DNA from: Eucommia ulmoides
Taxonomy: Eukaryota; Streptophyta; Magnoliopsida; Garryales; Eucommiaceae
Assembly: GCA_016647705.1 (NCBI GenBank)
Contig: CM028329.1
Coordinates: 61,707,231 to 61,771,230 of the forward strand
Reading direction: 5' to 3'
Length of the DNA: 64,000 bases
Shown: positions 1 to 11,864 of the stretch, one piece after another
Numbering within the stretch: position 1 is the first letter of the stretch
Layout of the letters: every line of letters starts with the position of its first letter
Program-made: the position numbers and the translations under genes
Notes under the pieces: model-generated
The model's database searches: none
What the model was told of the DNA's origin: nothing
What the model saw: only the letters and a program-made list of their open reading frames with translations

Positions 1-3000
1 ATGGTGCCACAATTTGTTGACGGACACCTTTAGGTATAACAGGTAGAATTTGCCGAAAGTCTCCTCCAAGAACGACCGTGATACCCCCGAATGGATTTGG
101 ATTACTGCAAATATCTCGTAGCGTGCGATCCACAGACTCAACGCAGTACTTATGTTGCATCGGTTTCATCCCAAATGATTAACTTTGTCTCTCTAAACAA
201 TTCGGCATGCAACGATTATTTACTGAAATGACAAATTGAATTATCAAGAATATCTAAAGGGATGCGAAATGTGGAATGTGCAGTTCGATCTCCTTCAAGT
301 AGTAGCGATGCAATACCGGACGATGCCACAGTAATGACAATATGACTGTTACTACGACATTTTGCTGCTATGGTATTATATAGAAACGTTTTTCCCGTAC
401 CAGCACCACCATTCAAAAAAAATATTTTTCCTAAATTTCCGAACACTGATGAAGTGATTGATTCGTATGCAACACGTTGGTCTTCATTGAGACGATCAAT
501 ATTACACTGCACATTCCTTTGTTGTGCTTCACTTTGCATTTGACGATATTCCCATATCAATCTATTTCCAACTACCATATTCCAATTCTGGACAGGTTGT
601 GGAATCGAAGGAAAATCTACTAAGCTCTTGCCCGATTTTTGAAGTAATTGATTCAAAAGGTACAGACCGTAGTCTTTAATCTGTGCCTCGCTTGGGACGG
701 GTATCGAAAACAACGTGCGAACTTTATATGAGAGATCATCACATATATGCATCCAAAACTGATCTCATAATTCACATGGATTTAAAGGGGAGCATTGTGT
801 AAGAATGACACAAAATAATTTTCTCAGTTGATATCCAGTACTCATAATAGACGCCTCTTGAAGACATTGTATCCATTCATTATCATCTTCCAATAGCCTT
901 CTTGCTACACATGCGGCTTTGAACGTCGCATGTTCAACATTGTTTACAATGCGTAGACACCTAAACGATTGCGGCCCTTTGACTACAGTCAATAGTAAAC
1001 GCAGATAAAATCGTTCACCCGAATTGGGAGGCGCAAAATACATTCTGCCAATGGCAAATCCCCTTTGTCGTGGCTTCCAAAATATTTCAGTTTTATTCCA
1101 AACAAAATGCTGGGGAAACTCTTGATAAGTATACACACGTGCAAAAGCATGTGCATCACAATATGAAAAAAATTCTGTTAGAGTCAACTTTTGTGACTGA
1201 GCTCGAGAAATGATAGACTGTATTGTTTCAGTAGGATTGAAGACAACCTGATGCATTCCAGGCAAATGGAGCGTCAATCGAACAACTGTTGGATTCTCAT
1301 CGTGCAAAGAAAAACTCAACAATCGCCAGGCTGCCTCAGGGGGTCCAATGTATCTTGCATCAAGATATTGCTTGATCTCATCTATCATTCCTAAAATCAA
1401 TGTCGTCATATCACCTCCTTTATAGATATACTTGTGGATATATTCGACGCACCTAATCCCAACGCATACTTCAACATTAATATAACAGTCGAACATCTTG
1501 GAAAGGTACGGATTGTATGGGACGACGTCTTTATTATCAACTTGTTGCCCCCTCACGGTATAAACTTTGCCATTATCACGACGACGGTAAATGGGATATC
1601 CATATGAATCCATCGTTGTATACTCCGCGAAATCTCATAGATACCTCTTAGTGCATCTGCCGTTCTTCATGCACGGGGCTTGACAATTTCGAGCACCACA
1701 TGGTCCGTGAACCATGCATTTTTTTATAGTCTCGAAAAGTTCTGGCTCTTCATTTGGATCTGGAAATTCAGCACAAACTATTCTGTCTACTTGGTCGCAC
1801 GTTCGAATTTTATTTTGATTATCAAGAAATATCAATAAGTGCATGTGCGGCAGACCTCTTTTCTGGTACTCAATTGTAAAAACATAGGCAACTTTTTTTC
1901 CAAATACTCGAGTGCTTTCAATCTCTTTCATTAGAGCAATTCTTTTTAACTCGAAAACGCGAGCAATTAAGTCTGGACGGTCAGTTGGTTGTTGATGAGG
2001 TAATAAAATTTCAGTGATTTCTGTCCAAGTTGGATTCGCAGTCATGGTAAGAAACACATCAGGGTGATGGTGGTATCGGGTTATGGCCATTGAATCTTGG
2101 AAGATTTCAAACATATGTCTTGGACTACCAATAAAAGATGATGGCAAAATCATTCATTGACCTATTTGATTAGGTTCCATCCCATCTAATGCCACATCAG
2201 TAAGACTTTGATAGAGTTCACTACGAAGATTTGGTTGATGTTGCCTAAAGTAATTCAACCTATTTTGCTCGGTCGCAGCCCAAGCATCTACCAAGAACTC
2301 TTGAAATAATTTTCCTCCCCTTAGAATTGTCGAATACTCTGTCGGCCTTTCAAAAATACGGTAGCTATAAAATTGCATTTGAGTTAGTCGAGCATTTGTG
2401 TGTCGACCGTGAATCACATCCCACTGTCTAAATTCAGGCTCCCATCCAAGCTCACCAAAAGAGAACAACAAAACGTAATGTAATGGTAGATAAGTAGGAT
2501 GGCATTCATTGATTTTTATTAGTTCATTTCCCCCCCTTAAATCTATAACAATATCTCTCATCGCGCTAGTTTCGGTTCCATCCCCCGGTAATATGACGGC
2601 CACGTCATCAGTTGTCGGTAAATTATATCGCCGACGATCGGTAGATGCTGTGTAGTGAAGAAAAGCAGGCAACGTTTGTTGTTCCAAATCCAATTGATTT
2701 AAAATCGCAAACGCTTGACGAAATTTATCTACGAATGCATTATGTTGCAACAATGTATCTTGAATAGTTTGCAAAACATTTGTTCTCAAATGAGGATTTC
2801 TACGTCTTCTCACGCTAAAAGCGAAATCAGGATCGTAGATGTACAACTGAGAATAAATGGCATCTTGTCCCAGTTCTGGGATTAATGCTCCTGTCCGATG
2901 ACACAACTCTCCATGTATAGTAAACGTCGTTGGGCCTCTTCCGGAAAGCAGCCTTATATCCAAGTTAGCACCGAGGCTTGTAAAAGCATTGCTTGCATTG

Positions 3001-5357
3001 TACTCTCTAGCATAACGTCGGAATGATTTTGATCTATCATCATTACCATCGTATAACGCTTTAATTTGCAGAGAAGGTGTGAGAAGTAATGGAAGCCTAA
3101 CTTTCCCTTGTAAGCAACATGTACCGAAGAGAGGACGTCGTTCGGATGATCTTGTTAATCTCTCATCCATCCAGTGTAACGCAGAACAATGAGGGCACAT
3201 GACATTCATTTTACCAAGCGAGTGTCGATTTTCACTTGTATGAACATCACGGTCGGCAGTTGGATTGTTGAACTCGTCAATATCTTGATTATCGTAAAAC
3301 TCATCATTGGTAGTATTTGACAGCCTACATTTGATAAATAACAAAATTATTATGTAGATTCTAACAACATATTTGTGAATGCCGTATTTAATTAGATGAA
3401 TAAGATAAAAAAAGAAACTCACCATCTACTCCCAGAAGGTAGATTTGTTTCTTCAACTACTACGGTCGAGCTTTCATTAAGGTTCGTGGAAACAAAAGCT
3501 TCTTGGTTACCGCACGCAGAAGGGCATGCATCGTCAATTATACCAAGAGAATGAGGAATCAAATTTGTAACCATCCCATCGTCAATAGATGAATTTCCTG
3601 CATGTTCAGTATCTTGATTCTCGGCAAGGTGTTGATTTGTTGAAGCTGACCTATAGTTGGCAAATATTAAATTTTACACATCAAACACTTTTAAACATTT
3701 AATACTTAATAACATAAATAATGGATTAGTATAATACCTTATACAAGGCAATACAATTGGTTCCTCAACTTCAGGCGTTGAGCATTCATTCGGAGTTACG
3801 GTAACAAATGTTTCAGTAAGATTACGTGGAAAAGGCAAATTTGGTTCAACAATAGAATTCATTTGATTAGCCATGGACGATGGAGTAGTGCGATCCCTAA
3901 GGAGGTCCACAATTCCAGGGGTACATGGACTCGTAATCACTGATGGCCCACATGATTGTATAATCATTATCTGTTGTAGTAGAGGCTGAGATGATTCTTC
4001 AAGTAGTCTTCTATTCATTTCTAAATGTTGACTATTCTGAATATTTTGTTGACCGGATCTCTCTCGTTCTCTTCGTGCTCGTTGAGCTAGAACACGTTTC
4101 GATATGCCGTTGTTGTTGGGTCCTATACATTTAGGAAGTGTAATTGTTTGCTCAACGTCCAACGTTGAGCGACTGTTGGGTATTGTAGACACAAACATTT
4201 CAGTAAGATTTGGTGGGGACGTCAAATTGGCCTCAAAAGTAGAATCTATTTCGTTTTCCATTACTGGAGAAGAAACTTGATCACTGAGAATTATAGGGGT
4301 ATATTGACTTGTGCTTGATGATGACACAGAGACTGTTGTAACCATTCTTCGCTTCGGCGTAGGCTCTAATGATTCTCCAAAAAATGGCTGACCTCCTTCC
4401 AGGCATTCCCGATTATCTTTATTGAAGCGATCACACCGCTCCCGATCAACTCTTTCCCATTCTCTTCGTTCTCGTTGAGCTAGAGCCCGTTTCGATACAT
4501 CTTTCTTGTTGAATGTTATATATTCAGAAGATATAATTGTTTGTTCAACCCCCGTTGAGTGACTGTTAGGTGTTGTGGACACAAACGACTGACCTCCTTC
4601 CATAGGGCTATCACATATCTCCCGATCAGCTCTCTCCCGTTCTCTTCGTTCTAGTTGAGCCACAGAATGTCTTGACACATCGTTTGTGCTAGATGTTCTG
4701 GCAATGTTACCTGTGCGGGATCTTCCACCTTCTTGACATTCTAGAATCGGACGACTAAACCTCTCTCGTTCCCTTTGCATTCGTTGGGATAGAGCAGATT
4801 TTGATATGACGTTATCATTGAATACCTAGAAATAAAATGAGGTTGAATCTTTAATTTTCTAGATCGAATAAATGAAAAAAAACAGTGGAGGACAGTGTGA
4901 CAGAGTACGAACTAAAATTAGTACTAAATAAAACCATAAATAACATGTAATAAGTTACGATATAAATAAGAATACAGATAAATTAATATCACCACAAAGG
5001 CAAGAGTATAAATACAAAATCAGATTAGATAAATAACTATATATTTGAAATCACAGCTAAATATGTTCTTATCATGTTTATTTTCAGGTTAAGATTTTTT
5101 CAAAATTTAAGTATAAACCTAATATGGACACAAATAGTTATAATTATTTAATACGTTTAATAGATTAAATATGTGATTATTGTTGAATGATAAAACAGTG
5201 ATAATTAAAACTAAAAAATAATTAACCTTACTAATTAGACACATACCACATTGCTACTGATGTTCCCCTTTTCACTTTTCGTAACATTTGAGGTAAAGCA
5301 CACTTTCTCTTTCCCTCTCCTATTTGAAGTAGAATTTTTATTTGACTTGTCATCCAT
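1..5357 (-). pseudogene. Helitron Rep-helicase pseudogene, copy 1 (3' part missing)
   Basis: Family role: replication initiator and helicase for rolling-circle transposition. I infer exons 5247-5357 (ATG at 5357), 3738-4825, 3423-3650 and 1-3324 (exon 4, continuing past base 1). Each junction is GT-AG and the codon phase is kept across all of them. Exons 2-3 carry basic repeat modules, then come Helitron_like_N (about 2160-2500), the HUH motif HMH (1839-1847), the catalytic tyrosine pair in YIHKYIYKG (about 1414-1446) and a PIF1 Walker A GGAGTGKT (about 388-411). In-frame stops lie at 2154-2156, 1635-1637, 765-767 and 216-218. A frameshift at about 164 breaks the WDE-x-PM motif. The reading frame is otherwise continuous, so this is a decayed single gene rather than separate genes. 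Confidence 0.85.
4052..4810 (-). repeat. Four basic SKRxLAQRxRRERER modules in exon 2, copy 1
   Basis: The N-terminal part of the Rep-helicase protein contains four copies of a motif of about 23 residues: 4751-4810 (SKSALSQRMQRERERF), 4613-4681 (SRHSVAQLERRERERAD), 4433-4501 (SKRALAQRERREWERVD) and 4052-4108 (SKRVLAQRARRERERSG). Between them a second segment of the form FVSTxPNSxSTxVEQTI recurs, and degenerate versions end exon 2 and lie in exon 3. The first motif spans the exon 2 start, which supports the exon join. The dense Arg/Glu pattern suggests a nucleic-acid-binding helix. The same modules recur in the other copies at matching offsets. Confidence 0.75.
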
Positions 5358-5760
5358 TGCCAAATTTTTTTCCTTGAAAAAATAAAAATAAAAATTCAAT
5401 GCAAAATAAATGATAAACTAAAATTATATTATGAGCTTAAAAAATAAATTGTAAGATTTACATATTAATTAACGATTAACAAAAGCAAGAGAACAATAAA
5501 GACAGAAGCATATATAATATTAAATCCATCACATTAAGACAACTTTTGTTAAATATAACAAAGTAAAACAATCAATCACATTACAAAATACAAAATGTAT
5601 ATCATGAATACAAAATACATTCAAAATATATTTCAACAATCGAAGAGAAAAAACAGACTTGACGTGGTAACCCTACAAAAGAAAAGGAAAGAAAAAATAT
5701 ACAAAATGTATATAAAGAATACAAATTACATTAAAAATTATTTATACCTTAAAAAACAGT
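5358..5760. other. AT-rich spacer between ORF and Rep-helicase exon 1, copy 1
   Basis: About 400 bp inside the Helitron, upstream of the Rep-helicase start codon. It is A-rich on the plus strand and has three short variants of the AAAATGTATAT(A/C) type near 5590-5720. It could hold the Rep-helicase promoter on the minus strand, but I see no convincing TATA element. The same spacer lies at 25050-25454 and about 44724-45124. Confidence 0.4.
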
Positions 5761-6398
5761 TTACGGCACAACTTCATTACTTTGGCTGCCAATTTGTAGC
5801 TGAATCTCGTATTTCTCCAGTGCCTTTAAGCCAATCTGGTCGTCCTTGATGCTCTCTAACAAAGTTCCTAATGCTCTTAGGTCTAAGAGTTCTTTCTTTA
5901 AGGCTCTATGAACTCTAACTCTAGGCCAAGATTTCGGTAGAGTACGCACTATTACATACACCAACACTGCCCAGTTTGGTTGAAAACCCTTGCGTCTTAG
6001 GTGGTAGTACATGCGCTCTTTTCTAAGTACATGCATTCTAACACTATCTTTTTCATTCATTTTTCCTCTTTCAAATTCTCTCCATAATGGATGTACATCT
6101 CGTTCAGCCTCTTCTAAAAATTGTACAAATTCAAAGGCAATAAGAGGCCGATGATTTTCAAATATATTCTTTGTCGCCACATCCCAATGTGATGGTAAAC
6201 CATCAACAATTTGGTTCATTATGTCTCTCTCACTAATTTTGTACCTATAATTCTGCAAAATTCTAGCACTTGAAATTTTATTCATCCCTTATTCTCTAAC
6301 GGGACACTTTGTAAATAAAGTTTCTCGTAAAAGAATTGTTTTTCCTTACGCAACTTTAACCTAGTACTCATTCTCAATACGATAGTGGGTCGTACCAT
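5761..6398 (-). pseudogene. Unrecognised Helitron-internal ORF, copy 1
   Basis: An open segment of 174 codons runs from an ATG at 6285 to a stop at 5761-5763. Upstream, protein-like sequence continues to an ATG at 6398 (MSTRLKLRKEKQFFYEKLY within it), separated by an in-frame TAA just before the 6285 ATG. In this copy one base is also missing near 6308 relative to copy 2. The product would be soluble, rich in Lys, Arg and Glu, with no membrane segment and no motif I recognise; a stretch reading MNQIVDGLPSHWD is faintly gag-like but not convincing. It lies upstream of the Rep-helicase in the same orientation, so it may be an accessory or captured gene. An AG preceded by a pyrimidine tract just upstream of 6398 could be a 3' splice site. 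Confidence 0.5.
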
Positions 6399-9300
6399 AT
6401 TGCCTGAGATTGAAGGACATAAATAACACATAAGACAAACACTAAACTAAAACACTTAACAAACGTTAAACAGAAAAAAAATAGAATAAATTTCAGGAAC
6501 CAAAAAATAATATGTCTCGATAGTGTTCCCTATTTCTTTTTAAGCGTTTCTGTTCTAAGAAAAAACCTAAGCAAACACTAAACATAAACAACAAACAAAA
6601 ACACTAAACCAAAATAGAAACACTAAATTGAAACATAAATTAAGAACACAATGAACACAGTTTACTAATTCTCTTCATAGAGTGTTTATGTTCTAAGAAG
6701 AAACTAAACTAAAACACTTAACAAATGCTAAACAGGAAAAAAAAAATAGAACAAATTTCAGGAACCAAAAAATAATATGTTTCGATAGTGTTCCCTATTT
6801 CTTTTTAAGCGTTTCTGTTCTAAGAAAAAACCTAAGCAAACACTAAACATAAACAACAAACAAAAACACTAAACCAAAATAGAAACAATAAATTGAAACA
6901 TAAATTAAGAACACAATGAACACAGTTTACTAATTCTCTTCATAGAGTGTTTATGTTCTAAGAAGAAACTAAACTAAAACACTTAACAAATACTAAACCG
7001 GGAAAAAAAAAAATAGAACAAATTTCAGGAACCAAAAAATAATATGTTTCGATAGTGTTCCCTATTTCTTTTTAAGCGTTTCTGTTATAACGCACTTTGC
7101 GAATTGAATGCGTTCTTACCTATAACACATCGAAAGTTTTTTTTTTCTTCAAAAAACCTTGTTGCAACCAAGCAGAACATGAACAAAAACAAAAAACAGG
7201 AACAAAAACAAAAACAACAGGAACAGAAACAGAAACAGGAAACAGAAACAGAAAACAGGAACAGGAACCGAAACAGCGAACGGAACAGAAACAACAGGAA
7301 CACAGTTTTTTTTTTTAAATCCTCACATATAATAATCACAATTTTTGTTCGAAAAATAGAAACACTAAATTGAAACATAAATTAAGAACACAATGAACAC
7401 AGTTACTAATTCTCTTCATAGAGTGTTTATGTTCTAAGAAGAAACTAAACTAAAACACTTAACAAATGCTAAACAGAAAAAAAAAAAAATAGAACAAATT
7501 TTACGAACCAAAAAATAATATGTTTCTATAGTGTTCCCTATTTCTTTTTAAGCGTTTATATTCTAAGAAAAACCAAACGCTAAACAGAAACAACAAACAA
7601 AAAACACTAAATTGAAACATAAATGAACACAATGGATGACTGAACTGAAACTGAATGTGAACAAAGCAACGAACCTGGTGAGCTAAATCAAAATAACGTC
7701 AGCAGCTTTTGGTGTCTTGTCAATGTTCTAACGCACTTTGCGAATTGAATGCGTTCTTACCTATAACACATCGAAAGGTTTTTTTTCTTCAAAAAACCCT
7801 GTTGCAACCAAACAAAACATGAACAGAAACAAAAAAGAGGAACAAAAAAAAAAAACAGCAGGAACAGAATCAAAAACAGGAAACAGAAACAGAAAACAGG
7901 AACAGGAACCGAAACAGCGAACGGAACAGAAACAGGAATTGGTCATTGTTTGGTGTTCAACCTTGTAATGGTCTGATTAAGGTGTAATTTGAAAGTAGCT
8001 TTTTGTTAGTTTTGGATATAGTTTTTAGGGTAAATTGCACTTTTGGTCATCTAATTTGCACGTTTTTATGTGGCTAAATCATACTTTGCACCCCTAATGT
8101 TTGGGCGTAGTCTTAGTTTACCCCCCCTGATGTTATAGGCCCCATTTGGTTATTGTTTGTGTTCTCTGATTCTTGTTTACCCCCCTGATGTTATAGGCCC
8201 CATTTGGGTTTAATGTATAAAAACACGTTTAATAGTTATTTGGGATTATTTCTTTAATTACTTGAGAATCGGAGAAACAAAAAAAATGTTGATTCCTCTT
8301 TGCTCCTACAAAATTATTCTCATACCATCCCGTCGATCACCATCACCACCCGCTGACCACCGTCATCCCGTTGGCCACCACCACGCACCGACCACCATAC
8401 ATTTAAAGGAAAAAAAAAGAAGAACAAATGCCGCAACCAAACAGGTTTCTTGTTTTTGTTCTTATAAATGAAAAGAAAACAATGGTCATTATCAAACATG
8501 AACAGAAACAAAAAACAGGAACAAAAACAGAAATAGCAGGAACAGAAACAGAAACAGGAAACAGAAACAGAAACAATTCATAAACAGAAACAGAAACCGA
8601 AACCAAATGCTACCTTGCGAGGAGCGTTGAGATCAAATTGTTTGTATTTAGGTGACGCATTTGGTTAGTGTTAACTGTTTCTGCTCCCAGAAAACTTTGT
8701 TTTTGTTCTGTTTCTGTTATGATTTATAAATTCTGTTTTAGTGTTTCTGTTCCTAAACATGGTGAAAATCTGAGATATAAAATAAAACATTTTTTATTTT
8801 TTATTTTTCAATTTTCGTTCTAAGAATTAAGGGGGGGAAAAACTAACCAAACGCCACCTGAAGCCTATGTTTTAGTGTTGCTGTTAGATTTTAAAAAACA
8901 AAACACTGGGAACAGTAAAGAACTGTTCCTAAATTTCCATTTCAAGTTTTCTGGGAACAAAACCATATAGGAAAATTTTAGGAACCAAAAAAAAAAAAAA
9001 AACACTTAACATATGCTAAACAGAAAAAAAAAAAAAAAAAAAAATAGAACAAATTTCAGGAACCAAAAAATAACACATCAAAAGGTTTTTTTTTTTCAAA
9101 AAACCTTGTTGCAACCAAACAGAACATGAACAGAAACAAAAAACAGGAACAAAAACAGAAACAGATGAATAGAGAGAGGAGAGTACCTATGAATGGAGAT
9201 GATGAAGCTTTGGGCGGCTGACGACCATCCAAATACGACCGTCGGCGACCTTCACCGTCCAAGCCCTTGACTGAAACAGAAATAGGAAACAGAAATAGAA

Positions 9301-11212
9301 ACAGAAACAATTCATAAACAGAAACAGAAACAGATACCGAAACCAAATGCTACCTTGTGAGGAGCGTTGAGATTAAATTGTTTGTATTTAGGTGACGCAT
9401 TTGGTTAGTGTTAACTGTTTCTGCTCCCAGAAAACTTTGAATAGAGAGAAAAATTTTGTTTTAGTATTTCTGTTCCTAAACATGGTGGAAATGAACAAAA
9501 ATATGGGGAAGAAAAAAGCAAAACACTGGGAACAGTAAAGAACTGTTCCTAGATTTCCATTTCAAGTTTTCTGGGAACAAAACCATATAGGAAAGTGAAA
9601 AAATAGAATAAATTTCCATTTCAAGTTTTCAAAAGCAAACGTTAAACAGAAAAAAAATAGAATAAATTTCAGGAAAAAAACCTAAGCAAACACTAAACAC
9701 TAAACATAAACAACAAACAAAAACACTAAACCAAAACATGAACAGAAACAAAAACAGAAACAGAAACCGAAACCAAATGCTACCTTGCGAGGAGCGTTGA
9801 GATCAAATTGTTTGTATTTAGGTGACGCGTTTGGTTAGTGTTAACTGTTTTTGTTCCCAGAAAACTTTGAATAGAGAGAAAAAACGATAATAAACCAAAT
9901 TAGTTTTTGTTCTGATTTATAAATTTTGTTTTAGTGTTTCTGTTCCTAGATTTCCATTTCAAGTTTTCTGGGAACAAAACCTTTTCAAGAACAAACGTTA
10001 AACAGAACATAAACAATGAACATGAACATAAATAAACAATGAACACAATGAACACAGAACATGAACACAATGAACACAAAACATGAACAGAAACCACACA
10101 GAACATGAACAGAAACAAAAAACAGGAACAAAAATAGAATGCTACCTTGCGAGGAGATGATGAAGCTACCTTCACTGTCTAAGCCCTTGACTGAAACAGA
10201 AACCGAAACCAAAACAATGAACACAGAACATGAACAGAACATGAACACAATGAACACAATCCAAATTAGTTTCTGTTTTGATTTATAAATTCTGTTTTAG
10301 TGTTTCTGTTCCTAAACATGGTGGAAATGAACAAAAATATGGGGAAGAAAAAGAAAAGCACTGGGAACAGTAAAAAACTGTTCCTAGATTTCCACTTCAA
10401 GTTTTCTGGGAACAAAACCATATAGGAAAGTGAAAAAATAGAATAAATTTCCATTCAAGTTTTCAAGAACAAACGTTAAACAGAAAAAAATAGAATAAAT
10501 TTCAGGAAAAAAACCTAAGCAAACACTAAACACTAAACATAAACAACAAACAAAAACACTAAACCAAAACATAAACATAAACAAAAAAACAGAAACAATT
10601 CATAAACAGAAACATGAACATAAACAATGAACACAGAACATGAACAGAAACCAAACAGAACATGAACAGAAACAAAAAACAGGAACAAAAACAGAATGCT
10701 ACCTTGCGAGGAGATAATGAAGCTACCTTCACCGTCCAAGCCCTTGACTGAAACAGAAACCGAAACCAAAACCACAGAACATGAACAGAAACCAAACAGA
10801 ACATGAACAGAAACAAAAAACAGGAACAAAAACAGAATGCTACCTTGCGAGGAGATGATGAAGCTACCTTCACCGTCCAAGCCCTTGACTGAAACAGAAA
10901 CCAAAACCAAAACCACAGAATATGAACAGAAACCAAACAGAACATAAACAGAAACAAAAAACAGGAACAAAAACAGAATGCTACCTTGCGAGGAGATGAT
11001 GAAGCTACCTTCACCGTCCAAGCCCTTGACTGAAACAGAAACCGAAACCAAAACCACAGAACATGAACAGAAACCAAACAGAACATGAACATAAACAAAA
11101 AACAGGAACAAAAACAGAATGCTACCTTGCGAGGAGATGATGAAGCTACCTTCACCGTCCAAGCCCTTGACTGAAACAGAAACCGAAACCAAAACCAAAT
11201 GCTACTTTGCGA
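6399..11212. repeat. A/C-rich minisatellite block of the Helitron, copy 1
   Basis: Nearly 5 kb is built of degenerate ACAGAAACAGGAACA-like words on the plus strand with few G, arranged in higher-order repeats. A repeat of about 266 bp (TTTCAGGAACCAAAAAATAA... to the next) starts near 6491, 6756 and 7022. A block containing CGCACTTTGCGAATTGAATG occurs at 7089 and 7735. A block with CTACCTTGCGAGGAGCGTTG recurs near 8610, 9352 and 9780. The open frames across it, in several frames, encode only Phe/Leu/Cys/Val or Lys/Gln/Asn low-complexity strings and are not genes. A less repetitive stretch at about 7970-8460 looks like an older transposon remnant. Confidence 0.8.
10636..11198. repeat. 141-bp tandem minisatellite, copy 1
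   Basis: Four direct copies of a 141-bp unit; the landmark GAATGCTACCTTGCGAGGAG falls at 10694, 10835, 10976 and 11117, exactly 141 apart. Because 141 is divisible by three, open frames run through the whole array in more than one frame, which explains the long repetitive ORFs here. Each unit holds a 35-bp less repetitive core (GATGATGAAGCTACCTTCAC onward) embedded in the A/C-rich words; diverged cores also occur near 9200 and 10155. Confidence 0.85.
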
Positions 11213-11787
11213 GGGTTTTATAGTTGCGAGGAGCGATTCCATTAGGGCAGAGAGGATTCGATAGGCACAGATTAGGGCACGGCAAACAGAAATCTGATTC
11301 GATAGGCACAGTGAGGGAGATGATGGTGAGGAACGACACGGTTACGAAAATTAGGGAGGCGACGAAGAAGAAGAAGAGCACTCGGATTAGGGCACGGAGA
11401 AGCGGCGGACGACAGCTACAGGTCTATCAGAGTAGGGAGGCGACGGCGACTGATTGACGGTAAGGGTCTCTGCCTTTTTTTTTGATAAATTAATGGTAAG
11501 GCTCTTTGCCTTTTGTATATTGTGTGTATATTGTGTATGTGTCTATCAAAGTAGGGAGGTGTATATTGTGTATGTGTCTATCAGAGTAGGGAGGCGACGG
11601 GACTGCTTTGGCTCTCTGCCATTTTCTCTTGTCTTTTCTCTTATCTATATGTGTGTATATTGTGTATATTATATTATAGATATAGATTATATATAGATGT
11701 TGTATATATCAAAAGACATCCAACGGTTACGAATATCCAGAGACATCCAATGGCCTTAGATGTAAATGAGCTGATTTATTATATAGA
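11213..11787. other. Helitron 5'-terminal region, copy 1
   Basis: This unique-looking region lies between the minisatellites and the proposed 5' end. It contains short repeats: TATCAGAGTAGGGAGGCGAC near 11427 and 11580 with a variant near 11546, GATTCGATAGGCACAG near 11247 and 11297, and AGACATCCAAYGG twice near 11715 and 11740. On the minus strand TATAAAACCC occurs at about 11213-11222 and is the only TATA-like element here, but no credible gene starts after it. No protein-coding gene is supported. Confidence 0.45.
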
Positions 11788-11826
11788 TAAGTGCAGGTGG
11801 TGTGGCATGTTGCTTGTGTTGAGATA

Positions 11827-11864
<38 letters not shown>

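Larger units (their letters stand above)
1..11787 (-). mobile_element. Helitron copy 1 (3' end outside window)
   Basis: This is a minus-strand Helitron whose proposed 5' end is at 11787: it reads TCTATATAATAAATC and is preceded by A, as expected for insertion between A and T. Downstream lie a GA-rich segment, about 4.8 kb of A/C-rich minisatellite, a small unrecognised ORF and the Rep-helicase pseudogene, which runs off the window at base 1. The 5' end is inferred from the A|TC boundary and an AT-rich start followed by a GGCCATTGGATG-like segment; no empty site is available to prove it. Confidence 0.65.

Noticed and set aside
5595..5849. 84-codon plus-strand frame of Lys/Asn/Tyr-rich sequence
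   Set aside because: AT-rich spacer with short repeats running into the antisense of the unknown ORF; in copy 2 an extra base breaks it.
7097..7378. Short Gln/Lys/Thr-rich plus-strand and Phe/Cys-rich minus-strand frames
   Set aside because: Translations of ACAGAAACAGGAAC-like simple repeats on both strands; no start context, domain or conservation of frame between copies.
6480..7560. CRISPR-like or spaced repeats
   Set aside because: Repeats are long (~266 bp), imperfect, AT-rich and in a plant transposon; there are no short uniform repeats with unique spacers.
10533..11242. Two overlapping minus-strand open frames of 221 and 227 codons full of FLFLFC-type repeats
   Set aside because: They run through a 141-bp tandem repeat, so absence of stops is automatic in several frames. 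Composition is low complexity and a one-base change in copy 2 breaks the frame without any sign of constraint.
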